Counted from the first letter of the stretch, positions 1 to 8,980 are shown. The stretch: DNA of 64,000 nucleotides from an uncultured Pseudomonadota bacterium (GCA_903915625.1 CAIWTN010000185.1:17435-81434); one strand, 5' to 3'. Notes: generated by a model not told the origin, from the sequence alone. Numbers and translations: made by a program.

Positions 1-1137
1 TCGAACTTCTCGCAGCCACTCGTCATTACGGTACCGAAAAGGCTGACGTTCGGGCTGCATCATCCAAGTCACCTTCTCAACAAGCGCTCGGAAGTAAGCC
101 ACCGTCTCCGCGGATTCCTGCCGCGAAAGATAGCCCTGGGCGAATGTTAACTCCATGACCTGATCAAAATCTCCGGCGACGATTCTATCGAGAATCTGAC
201 GAAGTTCACGACGGAATTCCACAGAGAATGTATTGGTGGCGCCAAAGTCTAATAAAACTAACTCACCCTCAATTGGGCGGTACAAAAAATTACCAAAATT
301 AGGATCTGTCTGCATGATGCCATTTGTCAGCAGCTCATCAATTAAAAGATTGATGATAAGTCGCGCAAATCTATCGACATCCTCACGACTCGGCTGTGTT
401 TTGACCCAGTCACTAAGTCTACGCCCCTCCTCGAAGGACATACACAACACACGTTGCGTCGAATAATCATGGTAAATTGACGGCACAATGTATTTTGAGC
501 CAGCTAAAGCCTTGCGGTAAGCGTCCACATTAGCTGCTTCGATTTGATAATCAGCCTCCCGTTTTAAACCAGATGCGATCTCAGTAAAGATTGGCTCCAT
601 GTCGACCGTCTTACCGCGCATCTGGATACCCAAATTCACAATGCGGCGGATCACAGCCAAATCCGAATCTATACTCTTTGAGACACCCGGAAACTGGACC
701 TTAACGGCCACCGGTCGACCATTCAAAACGGCCTTGTGGACTTGCCCAATCGAAGCCGCCGCGATCGGTTCTGGCGTGAGTTCCTCAAGAGACGATAATT
801 TTTCCGCTCCGAGTTCGCGACTCAGAATGAATCGCACCTGATCGAATGGCATAAAGGTGCTACTATCGTGGAGCTGCCTCAATATCGCCAAAATCTCAGG
901 GGGCAACATATCACTGAATTCAAGGCTGATGAGCTGGCCAGCTTTCATTGCCGCACCCTTGAGCTGGCTTAAAGTAGCAACGAGCTCCTCAGTCTGGCGA
1001 ATCCTATTAGCGAGCTTAGAATCTTCACTTATAAGACGATTTGCAACCTCACGGGCGGCAATCTTGGCGCCAGAAAAGAAGAGGCGGCTGGTCCGCGCGA
1101 CAATACTCTTCGGGATTTTACCGCGACGATCACCCAT
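1..1137 (-). CDS. UbiB/COQ8 (ABC1) family atypical kinase, 3' end cut by the window edge
   Basis: The ORF begins at ATG 1137 and stays open to base 1, giving 379 residues without a stop. ABC1/UbiB hallmarks are in order: the KxGQ motif (KAGQ, about residues 65-68), the alanine-rich nucleotide loop AAASIGQVH (about 127-135), the VAIK-like lysine in VAVKV (about 143-147), a catalytic-loop segment MQTDPNFGNF (about 275-284) and the metal-binding LDFGA (about 296-300). The QTDPN...NF form resembles mitochondrial COQ8/ADCK3 more than the HADPHPGN of typical bacterial UbiB. The family are atypical ATPase/kinases tied to ubiquinone synthesis or lipid homeostasis. A terminator separates it from the upstream lipoprotein gene, so it is probably transcribed alone. 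The subfamily is certain; the substrate is unknown. Confidence 0.88.
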   Translation of the reverse strand, partial: MGDRRGKIPKSIVARTSRLFFSGAKIAAREVANRLISEDSKLANRIRQTEELVATLSQLKGAAMKAGQLISLEFSDMLPPEILAILRQLHDSSTFMPFDQVRFILSRELGAEKLSSLEELTPEPIAAASIGQVHKAVLNGRPVAVKVQFPGVSKSIDSDLAVIRRIVNLGIQMRGKTVDMEPIFTEIASGLKREADYQIEAANVDAYRKALAGSKYIVPSIYHDYSTQRVLCMSFEEGRRLSDWVKTQPSREDVDRFARLIINLLIDELLTNGIMQTDPNFGNFLYRPIEGELVLLDFGATNTFSVEFRRELRQILDRIVAGDFDQVMELTFAQGYLSRQESAETVAYFRALVEKVTWMMQPERQPFRYRNDEWLREVR

Positions 1138-1173
1138 GAGTTGTCTCTTTATGCTCAGATCTAATGTCAAAGC

Positions 1174-1224
1174 ATAATAAAAAAAGGCCGCTACAGGAAG
1201 TCACATTCCCATAGCGGCGCCTTT
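1174..1224 (-). terminator. Rho-independent terminator
   Basis: Read on the minus strand, AAAGGC-GC-CGCTA pairs with TAGCGGCCTTT across an 18-base loop, leaving a two-base bulge. A T-rich run (TTTTTTTATTAT) follows. It lies just downstream of the lipoprotein gene that ends at 1234 and upstream of the COQ8-like gene. Confidence 0.75.
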
Positions 1225-1233
1225 AAAGAGATC

Positions 1234-2829
1234 TTACTTAGTAATAGCGCCCTGAACAGTAGCCGAACCGAGGCCACCGGCGGCCGGATCCATCACTGTG
1301 AGGACTGGAGTGCCCGATGCGCTGTCTTTATAATAAAGTGAGGCTTGTGTCGCACCGACTGCCAAATTAAAAGCAGTCATGCTGGTGGAACAAGTGGCAT
1401 CGGCATAGAACGTACCAGTTGCCGAGCTTGAGCGGACATTTAGCAACCGAAGTTCAGAGAACGAAGCCTGGCCGCCAACAGCGTCTTGAACGAGGATCAG
1501 AAGTGGCGCACAGCTATTCGCTGCTGCAGGCGAGACTGACCAGGACATTTTGGCTGGCATTGCTGAAGCAGGCTCAACTACTGCGCCCATCACGATCGAA
1601 GCGGGAGCCAGACTAGCATTCGGACTTGTCACTGAGAGCGTAGGTGCCCCAGCAGCGGAGTCTTTGTAATACACTGTCAGGTCGGTTGCTCCCTGAGAGA
1701 GAGATGCGACCGAAGCAGCAGCATCGGTACAGGCACTGTCTAAGTGGAAACTACCCGTTGCAGCGCTTGATGCGAAGCTCAAAGTAGCCACAGCAGCAAG
1801 TGGAGCTGGTGCATTAGTGTCGTCTTGGGTCTGAACTTTAACGGCGGTACAGACTCCAGGAGCAGCAATCGGCAAGCTACCTAGAAATGCTAACTTACTG
1901 GCCCCGTTCACAACATTGATGGAGATGCCACCAGTAGTGACCGGCTGCATCACAATGTTAGCTACTGTAACTTGACTAGCAGTAATAGTCACAGTGCTTG
2001 AGCCCTGCTGCAATGGGATGCCATTGGCATCTTCCCAAAGTACCAACAGTGTGTAAGAGCCAACCGGAATATTATTAAAGTTCAGAGTCTCTGACGTTTT
2101 GTATGGCTGCTGAACATTTAGCACGACGCATGATGGGTCAGCTGGGACGTAGCCACCACCAGTCGAGTTCACCGCAGATCCTGGATCGGTTGACGGTGCT
2201 GGAGCTGGAGCAGGGGCTGGGTCGATGGGAGTAGGTGTAGGAGCCACTGGCGCAGGTGCCGGGGCTGGTGCGGGCGCCGGGGTAGGCTCTGGAGCCGGCG
2301 CAACCGGAGCCGGAGCCGGAGTATTATAGTAGTTGTTAGTGGTTGTGGTGGTAGTGACGTTGTTCGTGATGTTAACGTTCGCTGTATAGTTACCAGAGCC
2401 GAGCGAAGCCAAACCGAACAGCTTAGCTAATACCTGGTCCAAAATACCAGACTGACCAAACATTCCTATGATGTACCAACCACCAGTTTGGCGCCCTTGA
2501 TGATGCCCACCTGTGAGCTGCAAAGCTGGGCTCCCGCTGGATGTCCCTCCACCGTTACCCGTGGTCATTGTAATTTGGGGCGGCTCAAACTGCGCCGCTG
2601 GAACTGGCTTCTTGCAACGTGCTTCGTCAAGAAGAACGATTTGAATCTGACTTACATTTCCTGGCGCGACTGCTTCGCTTAACGACAGCGTACCACCCGG
2701 ACCAGACTTCCGGTTACCAGACGCTTGCCCATCTTTTCGTACTAACGGTTGACATGCAGCCATAGCCGTCAATATCGCTAGAAGCTGAGCCCGGCGAAGC
2801 TGAGAGGAGGCACTAGACTTAAATCTCAT
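1234..2829 (-). CDS. Putative lipoprotein with Pro/Ala linker and two tandem repeat domains
   Basis: Start chosen at ATG 2829 rather than the longer in-frame 2874 start, because GGAAAGG sits 7 bases upstream and the protein then opens with a clean signal peptide ending in a lipobox (LTAMAAC). It encodes 531 residues. A Thr/Asn-rich stretch is followed by a long Pro-Ala-Thr linker, then beta-rich segments. Two similar C-terminal units of about 100 residues follow, each with an ATG(S/T)F core, a cysteine and YYKDSxxGxPxL. This looks like a tandem duplication of a surface beta-sandwich domain. The family is not recognised. It is probably outer-membrane anchored, with the linker spacing the domains away from the surface. 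It is transcribed alone, ending at the terminator at 1174-1224. Confidence 0.75.
   Translation of the reverse strand: MRFKSSASSQLRRAQLLAILTAMAACQPLVRKDGQASGNRKSGPGGTLSLSEAVAPGNVSQIQIVLLDEARCKKPVPAAQFEPPQITMTTGNGGGTSSGSPALQLTGGHHQGRQTGGWYIIGMFGQSGILDQVLAKLFGLASLGSGNYTANVNITNNVTTTTTTNNYYNTPAPAPVAPAPEPTPAPAPAPAPAPVAPTPTPIDPAPAPAPAPSTDPGSAVNSTGGGYVPADPSCVVLNVQQPYKTSETLNFNNIPVGSYTLLVLWEDANGIPLQQGSSTVTITASQVTVANIVMQPVTTGGISINVVNGASKLAFLGSLPIAAPGVCTAVKVQTQDDTNAPAPLAAVATLSFASSAATGSFHLDSACTDAAASVASLSQGATDLTVYYKDSAAGAPTLSVTSPNASLAPASIVMGAVVEPASAMPAKMSWSVSPAAANSCAPLLILVQDAVGGQASFSELRLLNVRSSSATGTFYADATCSTSMTAFNLAVGATQASLYYKDSASGTPVLTVMDPAAGGLGSATVQGAITK
2200..2330 (-). repeat. Low-complexity Pro-Ala coding repeat
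   Basis: Within the lipoprotein gene, repeated GGAGCYGG-type units on the plus strand encode alternating Pro-Ala (with some Val and Thr) on the minus strand for about 40 residues. Such tracts form extended, wall- or periplasm-spanning linkers and can change length by slippage. Confidence 0.8.
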
Positions 2830-2995
2830 GAACAGCCCTTTCCAAGTAGAGAACAATAGGATCTCCCAGAACAACAGGAGCGCGTTCGTATCGGCATTTT
2901 TGGCCTAAAACTTTAGAAAATTCCGATAGAATTCAGAAATCATTGGAAATTACCGCCGATCAAAAGAATGCTCCCACACACCAGGGTGCCCAGAT

Positions 2996-3024
2996 TTCAT
3001 ACAAAATGTTTAATTTTCGAACAA
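2996..3024 (-). promoter_or_regulatory. Possible sigma-70 promoter for the lipoprotein gene
   Basis: On the minus strand, TTGTTC (3024-3019) is separated by 17 bases from TATGAA (3001-2996). It would start transcription about 160 bases upstream of the ATG at 2829. Each box matches consensus at four of six bases, so this is only a candidate. Confidence 0.3.
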
Positions 3025-3043
3025 AAAATTCACAGTAGCCAGT

Positions 3044-4297
3044 CTATTGCGAACGGATCGCTTTGATAGGTACGGTAAACGCAGCTTTACATGCCGGATA
3101 CAAACCGGCGACGAGACTCATAATCATCAGCCCACTCGCGACAGAAATCGCCTGCTTCACACTCAGTCGGCAACCCACCAACTGATCCATTGCAACCACT
3201 GTTTTGTCACGCTGCTCACCGATGAACGCTGATAAATCTAAGCCAACATTATGTAAATAGTAGTAGATGGGAGTAGCCGCAATAGCGCCGATCACTAAAC
3301 CGATCACGCCTAATATAAACCCCTCCCAAGCCACCATAAAAATGATATTTCCTGGCGACATGCCCGTAGCCAGCATAATTCCGAACTCTCTGCGTCGTTC
3401 GATGATATTGAGCATCATCGCATTTAAAATGCCCGTTGATATAATGACCGCAGCAAAAATCAAAAGCATCGTGTTTAGAGTGGCATCAATATCGATAGTC
3501 TGCGCCACTTCTGGAAAGCTCTCACGCCAGAAAGCAACATGTGCCTTGGCAACTGCGGATCCAGAAATCTTCTTTTTAACAGCAGTCACGAGATCTTTAG
3601 ACACGGTTTCCGGCGCTGAATAAAGAGCTAAAAAAGACGCCTCATTGGGTTCGTAACCAAGCGTCCTTTGTAGTAGCGTAATCGGCAAAATTGCTACATG
3701 CCCATCCAACTCGGGACTACCAGTGTGAAAAATCCCGCCAACGTGTACGATATTCGAGACTATTTGTCCCTGCGCATCGGTAGTGGTGAACACCATCTTA
3801 TGACCTATCTTCAGTCCCAATTGATTTGCCAACGCAGACCCAACCAGACAGTCGTCACTGACCCCTTGCTGAATTTTTACCCCACTTGAAATCGCACTGA
3901 TCATCAAATTATTAGTCGCGGTTTCAAAACGAGGGTCGACCCCCAAAAGTCTAGCCCCAGTGCTATTCTTCGCCGTATAAACCACTGCTGCCGCAGACAC
4001 TCGCGGACTAACTTCCTGAATCCCTCGAATCTGCTTCAGAGATTTTAATGTCTTATCGTCGAATTGAATTCTACTAGAGGGCGTTGGATCCGCCAGGTAA
4101 CCAGGTTGACTCACATTCACGATTCCGTAGCCACTCATGGCTGCGCTGGCAATCAATCGATCGTATGTGCTCTGGCGAGTCCCAATCAAAACCATTGCCA
4201 CACAAGCACCCATAGCCACAGATAAGGCAGTGGTCAGAGTTCTTCTGGGGTTGCGGCGAATGTTTCGAGTGCCAATACGAATGATCTCAGCTATCAA
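3044..4297 (-). CDS. FtsX-family ABC transporter permease (second of pair)
   Basis: TTG at 4297 is the likely start: AGGAG lies 8 bases upstream, the protein then begins LIAEIIRIGTRNIRRNP as in other FtsX/MacB-type permeases, and the gene sits 22 bases after the upstream permease stop. A longer frame to 4366 would overlap that gene. The 417-residue product has one N-terminal membrane helix, a large periplasmic MacB-like domain (about 45-260) and three C-terminal helices with a GIMLATGMSP cytoplasmic loop. Proteins of this type, with an ATPase, extract lipoproteins or lipids from the inner membrane (LolCE) or drive efflux (MacB). No ATPase gene is adjacent. It ends a three-gene operon behind a LolA-like gene. 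Confidence 0.85.
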   Translation of the reverse strand: MIAEIIRIGTRNIRRNPRRTLTTALSVAMGACVAMVLIGTRQSTYDRLIASAAMSGYGIVNVSQPGYLADPTPSSRIQFDDKTLKSLKQIRGIQEVSPRVSAAAVVYTAKNSTGARLLGVDPRFETATNNLMISAISSGVKIQQGVSDDCLVGSALANQLGLKIGHKMVFTTTDAQGQIVSNIVHVGGIFHTGSPELDGHVAILPITLLQRTLGYEPNEASFLALYSAPETVSKDLVTAVKKKISGSAVAKAHVAFWRESFPEVAQTIDIDATLNTMLLIFAAVIISTGILNAMMLNIIERRREFGIMLATGMSPGNIIFMVAWEGFILGVIGLVIGAIAATPIYYYLHNVGLDLSAFIGEQRDKTVVAMDQLVGCRLSVKQAISVASGLMIMSLVAGLYPACKAAFTVPIKAIRSQ

Positions 4298-4319
4298 AGG
4301 GCAGCTCCTGCCAAGTAAT

Positions 4320-5552
4320 TCACCGCGGAGCAAGTGCCTGAGAAGGCTGCATCCGCGCGGCATCAAGTCCGGGGTATAGGCTAAATAAATTTAGAGATAT
4401 AAACATAACTACAATGGGTGTCAGGATCTCCCCCCAACCTAGCCGGGCATACAAAATTGGCTGCATAGTGATACCAGCCATGGCCCAGTGGTCAAAAAAC
4501 CAACGAAGATCCAGGCCGTTCCGAGACAGCAGTAAGGCTATGGGAATGCCAAGGGCCCAGGCTGCTATGCTGTTGAAAAGCCCTAACCAGCTAGACTCTG
4601 CAAGAATCAAAGTTAAAATCTGCCCTGGAGTCATCCCTAGTGCTGTCATCGTGCCGAACTCAGTCAGCCGATTATAGATAGACATAAATCCAATGTTTAT
4701 GATGAGTCCGCCAAGCGATAAATAAACAAAACAAAAAATAAACTTAGATGATATGGCGAGAATATCGAGCATTTTCGCCAAAATCGGCTTAACTTGGCGC
4801 CAGGACAACACTTCAACAGAGGGTCCCAATGCGGGAGCTATTCTCGATAATCGTTGCCTGACTTTTTCCAGCGGTTCGCCAATATTAAGCCGCTTAAGCG
4901 CGACCTCATGGACACCGTGTTCCATATGATAGTACTGCTGAAATGCTGCAAGCGACATAAAGACACCGCGCTCATCTATGTCACTACTAGCTGGTAGCAA
5001 AATGCCGCGAACACGAAATAAAGCATTTGCAGCTGCTCCGTCCGCAGCCTGAGTCAGTAGTACTAGTTCCTGTCCAATTTTGACATGAAGCCTACGGGCC
5101 AGGACACGCCCAATGACTACGTCCTTTGGAGATGATTGTTCAAGCCACTTACCCTTGCTGAGGTGTCGATCAATTTCCGTTACTTTGGGCTCCGCATCCA
5201 GATCGACCGCGCGAATCTGCACACCGGTCGATTGATTTCCTATTGCAGCAAGTCCAAAACCGTATAGCCTCGGTGCCGCAGCCAACCCAATTGACTTCAG
5301 CTTCTGCTGCCAAGCCTCTGTATATGGCATCGTTGTATAAAGATCCGGACTATTGACATACCCGGCTGCATGCAACTGCAACTCACCTACATCAAGATCA
5401 GTCGCGGACCGCGTCAGCAGATCTCCCAGGCCTGTGTTAAGACACCCCCAGACCAGCATGATCGCGGTAATAAGCCCAACGCCGCCAACTTGCAACACTG
5501 TGCGCAATCTTGAGCGACCCAAATTTCTTAGTGCAAAAAGGCCTAAATTCAT
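4320..5552 (-). CDS. FtsX-family ABC transporter permease (first of pair)
   Basis: It encodes 410 residues: an N-terminal helix after MNLGLFALRNLGRSRLRT, a periplasmic domain, and three C-terminal helices with the FGTMTALGMTPGQIL coupling segment typical of LolC/LolE/MacB permeases. It starts 18 bases after the LolA-like gene stop and is followed 22 bases later by a second permease of the same fold, so the two probably form a heterodimer. With the LolA-like protein they look like a lipoprotein- or lipid-trafficking module. The ATP-binding subunit must be encoded elsewhere. Confidence 0.85.
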   Translation of the reverse strand: MNLGLFALRNLGRSRLRTVLQVGGVGLITAIMLVWGCLNTGLGDLLTRSATDLDVGELQLHAAGYVNSPDLYTTMPYTEAWQQKLKSIGLAAAPRLYGFGLAAIGNQSTGVQIRAVDLDAEPKVTEIDRHLSKGKWLEQSSPKDVVIGRVLARRLHVKIGQELVLLTQAADGAAANALFRVRGILLPASSDIDERGVFMSLAAFQQYYHMEHGVHEVALKRLNIGEPLEKVRQRLSRIAPALGPSVEVLSWRQVKPILAKMLDILAISSKFIFCFVYLSLGGLIINIGFMSIYNRLTEFGTMTALGMTPGQILTLILAESSWLGLFNSIAAWALGIPIALLLSRNGLDLRWFFDHWAMAGITMQPILYARLGWGEILTPIVVMFISLNLFSLYPGLDAARMQPSQALAPR

Positions 5553-5570
5553 CTCGAGATTAGCCCCGCT

Positions 5571-6404
5571 TTAAAGGGATTTAAGTTGCTCGAGGGAGAA
5601 AAAATTGCCATCGAATTTGACACCGTGTCGTATCGACTCATAGACGAGCTCTGTATGTTCGCCCGGCAAATCAGTCGGGGTCACCATGATGCGCGATGGG
5701 ACCATCCGACCGCCCAACTTCTTAAGATCGGTGAAAGTCAAAGTCCGCACCTTAGCCCCGCGATCGTCGTAGTAAACTTGGGACTGCGGTATCTTGCGTT
5801 CTTTTTCCACGATCATCCTGACTTTAGACCAAACCACTGCTGAATTTCGCTTAGGGACTAAATCGATGGTCCAGATAGTAGCTGAGCCCTTCTTTTTCAC
5901 TTCAATAATCTTGCCATCATAATCACGCTCAAAATAAGCTGAGCGCACTAAATCATCGTTTGAAAAATGACTACCCATCCAGCTGGCGCTACGAAGTGCA
6001 GCACTCACTTTCACTGTGCGATCGACATTCGGTAAGTAGTTGTACATATCCGACGCAAGACGGAGCGTGACAGTGCCCTTCTCGGACGGTGGATAATTAA
6101 TTTTGATCATCGCCTTGTCCGAACCTGACGTCCAGTAGGTCAGTTTCAAAGTCCGTTCATAGTGAGATGTCTTTACCGACATACTCATATCAGCAGATGA
6201 TTTAGCAGAGAACCAAAGCTTATCTACCCCGCTAAGCACCTTGCCTAACTCTTCATTATCGGCTTTTGTTGGTTTTCCACCATCAGCCGCCATCCCCATA
6301 GACGTAGTAAACACGAAAACTAACGCGCACCAAGCCTGCGTTAGCCGCAGAAAAACTACGCTGCGGACAGGGCCAAACCATGTGATTTTTCTTTTTATTG
6401 TCAT
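5571..6404 (-). CDS. LolA-like outer-membrane lipoprotein-sorting protein
   Basis: It encodes 277 residues with a signal peptide (long basic n-region, hydrophobic core, cut near GMAAD). The mature part matches the LolA-like family (COG2834 type): SYFERDYDG, lysine-rich strands, DDRGAKVRTLTFTDLKKLGGRMVPSRI and a final THxVYE-like strand. Such proteins bind acyl chains in a half-barrel in the periplasm. It heads the operon with two FtsX-type permeases, which suggests they hand a lipidated cargo to it. It differs from housekeeping LolA in sequence and context, so a specialised substrate is likely. Confidence 0.8.
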   Translation of the reverse strand: MTIKRKITWFGPVRSVVFLRLTQAWCALVFVFTTSMGMAADGGKPTKADNEELGKVLSGVDKLWFSAKSSADMSMSVKTSHYERTLKLTYWTSGSDKAMIKINYPPSEKGTVTLRLASDMYNYLPNVDRTVKVSAALRSASWMGSHFSNDDLVRSAYFERDYDGKIIEVKKKGSATIWTIDLVPKRNSAVVWSKVRMIVEKERKIPQSQVYYDDRGAKVRTLTFTDLKKLGGRMVPSRIMVTPTDLPGEHTELVYESIRHGVKFDGNFFSLEQLKSL

Positions 6405-6432
6405 AAACTACCGATATAGAAGCTTTCTTAAT

Positions 6433-6461
6433 ACAATAAGGGATTCTCGGTCGAATCACAA
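6433..6461 (-). promoter_or_regulatory. Candidate sigma-70 promoter for the LolA-like operon
   Basis: On the minus strand, TTGTGA (6461-6456), a 17-base spacer and TATTGT (6438-6433) precede the ATG at 6404 by about 25 bases. It would give a very short leader. The divergent barrel gene starts at 6525, so this region drives the minus direction. Confidence 0.4.
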
Positions 6462-6524
6462 CATTTGTGGTTCAATAAACAGTCGAGAGCATTTCGCAGA
6501 AGTGTGGAAAAAGGCGAGGCAAAG

Positions 6525-7769
6525 ATGGAGCGAAAAGCTCGAATTTCTTGGGCGATAACTGCGGCATCTGCCTTTTCACCAAACATCGCTTTGGCGCGTA
6601 GCTCCGTCGACCAGCAGCTCAGCTTGCGGACTTTTTCAGCCTATTTAGAAAGCCCGAAAAGCGATAAGGATCTTTATCCCAGCGCCTCAGACGTGAATCA
6701 ACAGGTGATCTTCCGCGATAGCATAAAGATCAAAGCCACGAATGCCGTCCGCTTTGAATTCAACTTCTATAATCTACTCATTGGGGCGTCATCTAAAGAC
6801 TCCCTGGTTCAGACCCTATTAAACTCTGTCGATGAATCCAATCGCACAGCAGCCCTTGAGCGGCATTGGCACAACAGCGCCAACGCGGATGCTTACCTAA
6901 CTGTTGACCGACTAAACATGAGCTTAAAACTTGGACACGCCGATCTCACAATAGGTCGATTTCCCATAAATTTATCAACCATGTTTGTGTTTGTGCCAAA
7001 TGACTTCTTCGCCCCTTTTCGTGCGTTTGATTATTATCGAGAGTTCAAACCTGGGGTTGATGGATTTCGGCTGGATTATGGTATTGGTAAGCGTGGTCAA
7101 ATCTCCCTCCTCGGAGTCGCTGGCTTTCAAACAACCGGAGTCACCAGTCGAACGAGCAGCGAAAATCAACCATCTAGAAACTTCTCTTCCGAGAACGCCT
7201 CAGCACTAATACGAGGAGCCTACACGATCAAGCGCATCGAAATAGGCCTCCTTGGCGGCAAAGTTGGACCTAGCTTACTGGGAGGCCTAACTATGCAGGG
7301 TGAATTAGGCAGCGTCGGTATCCGAGCTGAAGGCAACCAAAGATCCAATCAACTAACCAAACAAAACATCTTCGTGGGTGGTATCGGTGCCGATTATAGG
7401 CTGACTGGAAAAATATCGCTTCAGGCGGAGCAGTACTTCAATGGTGGTGGATTTCAACAAGCAAGCCAATTAACTGAACAAGAAAACGCCGTAAGCACAC
7501 CGACGTTACTTCTTGGGCGTAATTACACAGGTATCATTGCACTTTATGACATAAATGGTCTGCTCAACCTTAAAACTCTATTGATTTTAAATGACAGCGA
7601 TAGATCACTGCTGGGTAATATGTATTTGACATACTCAGTGGCTTCGAACGCTCAGCTAGTCGTAGCGCTCATGTCACCCCGCGGCAGAACACCCGATGCC
7701 GGAATTCCGCAAACTGAATTCGGACTTTATCCGAGCGTACTGTCTGTGCAGACTGCTATCTATTTTTAA
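6525..7769 (+). CDS. Putative outer-membrane beta-barrel protein
   Basis: Start chosen at ATG 6525: a GAGG motif lies 5 bases upstream, and the product then opens with a signal peptide (MERKARISWAITAASAF...ALARS). The longer in-frame start at 6465 adds a non-signal tail. The 414-residue protein alternates hydrophobic and polar residues throughout and ends in a porin-like terminal strand with a final phenylalanine (QTAIYF), the signal recognised by BamA. No named family is recognised. It is transcribed divergently from the LolA-like/FtsX operon, so the two may share regulation or function in envelope maintenance. Confidence 0.7.
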   Translation: MERKARISWAITAASAFSPNIALARSSVDQQLSLRTFSAYLESPKSDKDLYPSASDVNQQVIFRDSIKIKATNAVRFEFNFYNLLIGASSKDSLVQTLLNSVDESNRTAALERHWHNSANADAYLTVDRLNMSLKLGHADLTIGRFPINLSTMFVFVPNDFFAPFRAFDYYREFKPGVDGFRLDYGIGKRGQISLLGVAGFQTTGVTSRTSSENQPSRNFSSENASALIRGAYTIKRIEIGLLGGKVGPSLLGGLTMQGELGSVGIRAEGNQRSNQLTKQNIFVGGIGADYRLTGKISLQAEQYFNGGGFQQASQLTEQENAVSTPTLLLGRNYTGIIALYDINGLLNLKTLLILNDSDRSLLGNMYLTYSVASNAQLVVALMSPRGRTPDAGIPQTEFGLYPSVLSVQTAIYF

Positions 7770-7779
7770 TAGCTTTCAG

Positions 7780-8715
7780 TCACTTAGTGCTCTGACTGTA
7801 CATAAACTTAACGAGGCTTGATGCAATGTTTTTCACTGCATCTTTAACCTTAGCCGCCTGGCCTTTATCTTGAGCTGAAATTTTCGCAACCATAACTTGA
7901 TACCCGGTCCCGTCAACATCAAGACCAGCTGTCAAAATTTGATAGTTTGTCACAGTCTCATACGACTTCTGCAAACTCGAAGTATACATGAATAGACCCT
8001 CGCCGAGATCATAGTGATCCTGTCGGTAAACGTAGCGAGTGTTGACCGTGGCTAAACCTGCTTTTGCACTCGAAGGAGAGTCAATAGTCCATCCGCGACT
8101 CCAACCTTTATCGTTATTGCTGGCAGCTGGAGTGACCGATACATTCCCAGGCTTTCTACCTTGAGCTGTGATTCTCTCCCTCTCCGTATTCTGGTCCCCG
8201 TCACGGGGCGCTACACTCTCAAAGTGGCTAGCAATGGTAATCGGCATTTTAATCGCAACGGCGAAAAATGCATTGACGATTCCACCACTGTTGGTGATGT
8301 CCGAGACTTGGTAAAGCTGCGGTTCACCTGAACCAGAATAGGCGTTAGATATAAGCGTGTTTACGAAAAAAGTATTCGCTACCTTACCTGCACAAATCGC
8401 ATCGTATAGCGGGGATAACTTTTGGCCGGCAGCCTGAGTATCGGCAGCAGCTGCACACCATGCCGTAGGGGGCGCGGCTTTGGCACTAGGGGGTGCCGCA
8501 ACTGGTATGGTCAGAGGGGCCTTGCAAAGGCCATCTTCACAGGCATTCCCTTCGTTGTCTTCTTTGGGCTGCTCGACCGCCGTTTTTTTAGCTTTCTTGG
8601 TGGCATCGGCGCCGCTGCGGCTTGACGACTGCGCCTGTGGCTCGCTGCTGCAAGCCGCCAACAGCCCCGTTAGGATTACGCTGTGGACGTATAAATAGGC
8701 AATTCTCTTCGACAT
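7780..8715 (-). CDS. Putative lipoprotein of unknown function
   Basis: ATG 8715 gives a short signal peptide with lipobox LLAAC; the in-frame extension to 8757 adds a basic, non-signal segment. It encodes 311 residues. An Ala/Lys/Ser-rich linker follows the lipidated cysteine, then a cysteine pair (NACEDGLC) and a globular C-terminal domain. Nothing in it matches a family I know. It is convergent with the barrel gene, with only 10 bases between the stops, so their transcripts probably overlap. Confidence 0.65.
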   Translation of the reverse strand: MSKRIAYLYVHSVILTGLLAACSSEPQAQSSSRSGADATKKAKKTAVEQPKEDNEGNACEDGLCKAPLTIPVAAPPSAKAAPPTAWCAAAADTQAAGQKLSPLYDAICAGKVANTFFVNTLISNAYSGSGEPQLYQVSDITNSGGIVNAFFAVAIKMPITIASHFESVAPRDGDQNTERERITAQGRKPGNVSVTPAASNNDKGWSRGWTIDSPSSAKAGLATVNTRYVYRQDHYDLGEGLFMYTSSLQKSYETVTNYQILTAGLDVDGTGYQVMVAKISAQDKGQAAKVKDAVKNIASSLVKFMYSQSTK

Positions 8716-8831
8716 CTCTAAGTTTTCCCCTCGCCTTCGACAAGCTCCTTTACGCACACATCCAGCATGTCGGACTGACTAGGGGGAAACTTGAGTAGAA
8801 AACGAATTCAACGTTAAATCGTTATTTTCCC

Positions 8832-8860
8832 TTGCCTTAGGGGAATCGCTCCATTATGGT
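8832..8860 (+). promoter_or_regulatory. Sigma-70 promoter of tRNA-Leu
   Basis: TTGCCT (8832-8837), a 17-base spacer and TATGGT (8855-8860) lie about 34 bases upstream of the tRNA. The spacing is ideal, and no other gene could use it in this direction. Confidence 0.5.
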
Positions 8861-8893
8861 TCTGGCCCTAGCCAACGGCGTTAAGTGTCGATT

Positions 8894-8980
8894 GCGAGCG
8901 TGTTGGAATTGGTAGACAAGCCGGTCTCAGAAGCCGGTGCCCGCAAGGGTGTGGAGGTTCAAGTCCTCTCGCTCGCACCA
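8894..8980 (+). tRNA. tRNA-Leu(CAG)
   Basis: The acceptor arms GCGAGCG and CGCTCGC pair perfectly, followed by discriminator A and an encoded CCA. The anticodon loop CTCAGAA gives anticodon CAG (codon CUG), flanked by CCGGT/GCCGG stems. A long variable arm (TGCCCGCAAGGGTGT) marks a class II tRNA, and the TTCAAGT loop is intact. Total length is 87 bases. The 3' end overlaps the stop region of the HAD gene on the other strand. Confidence 0.96.
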
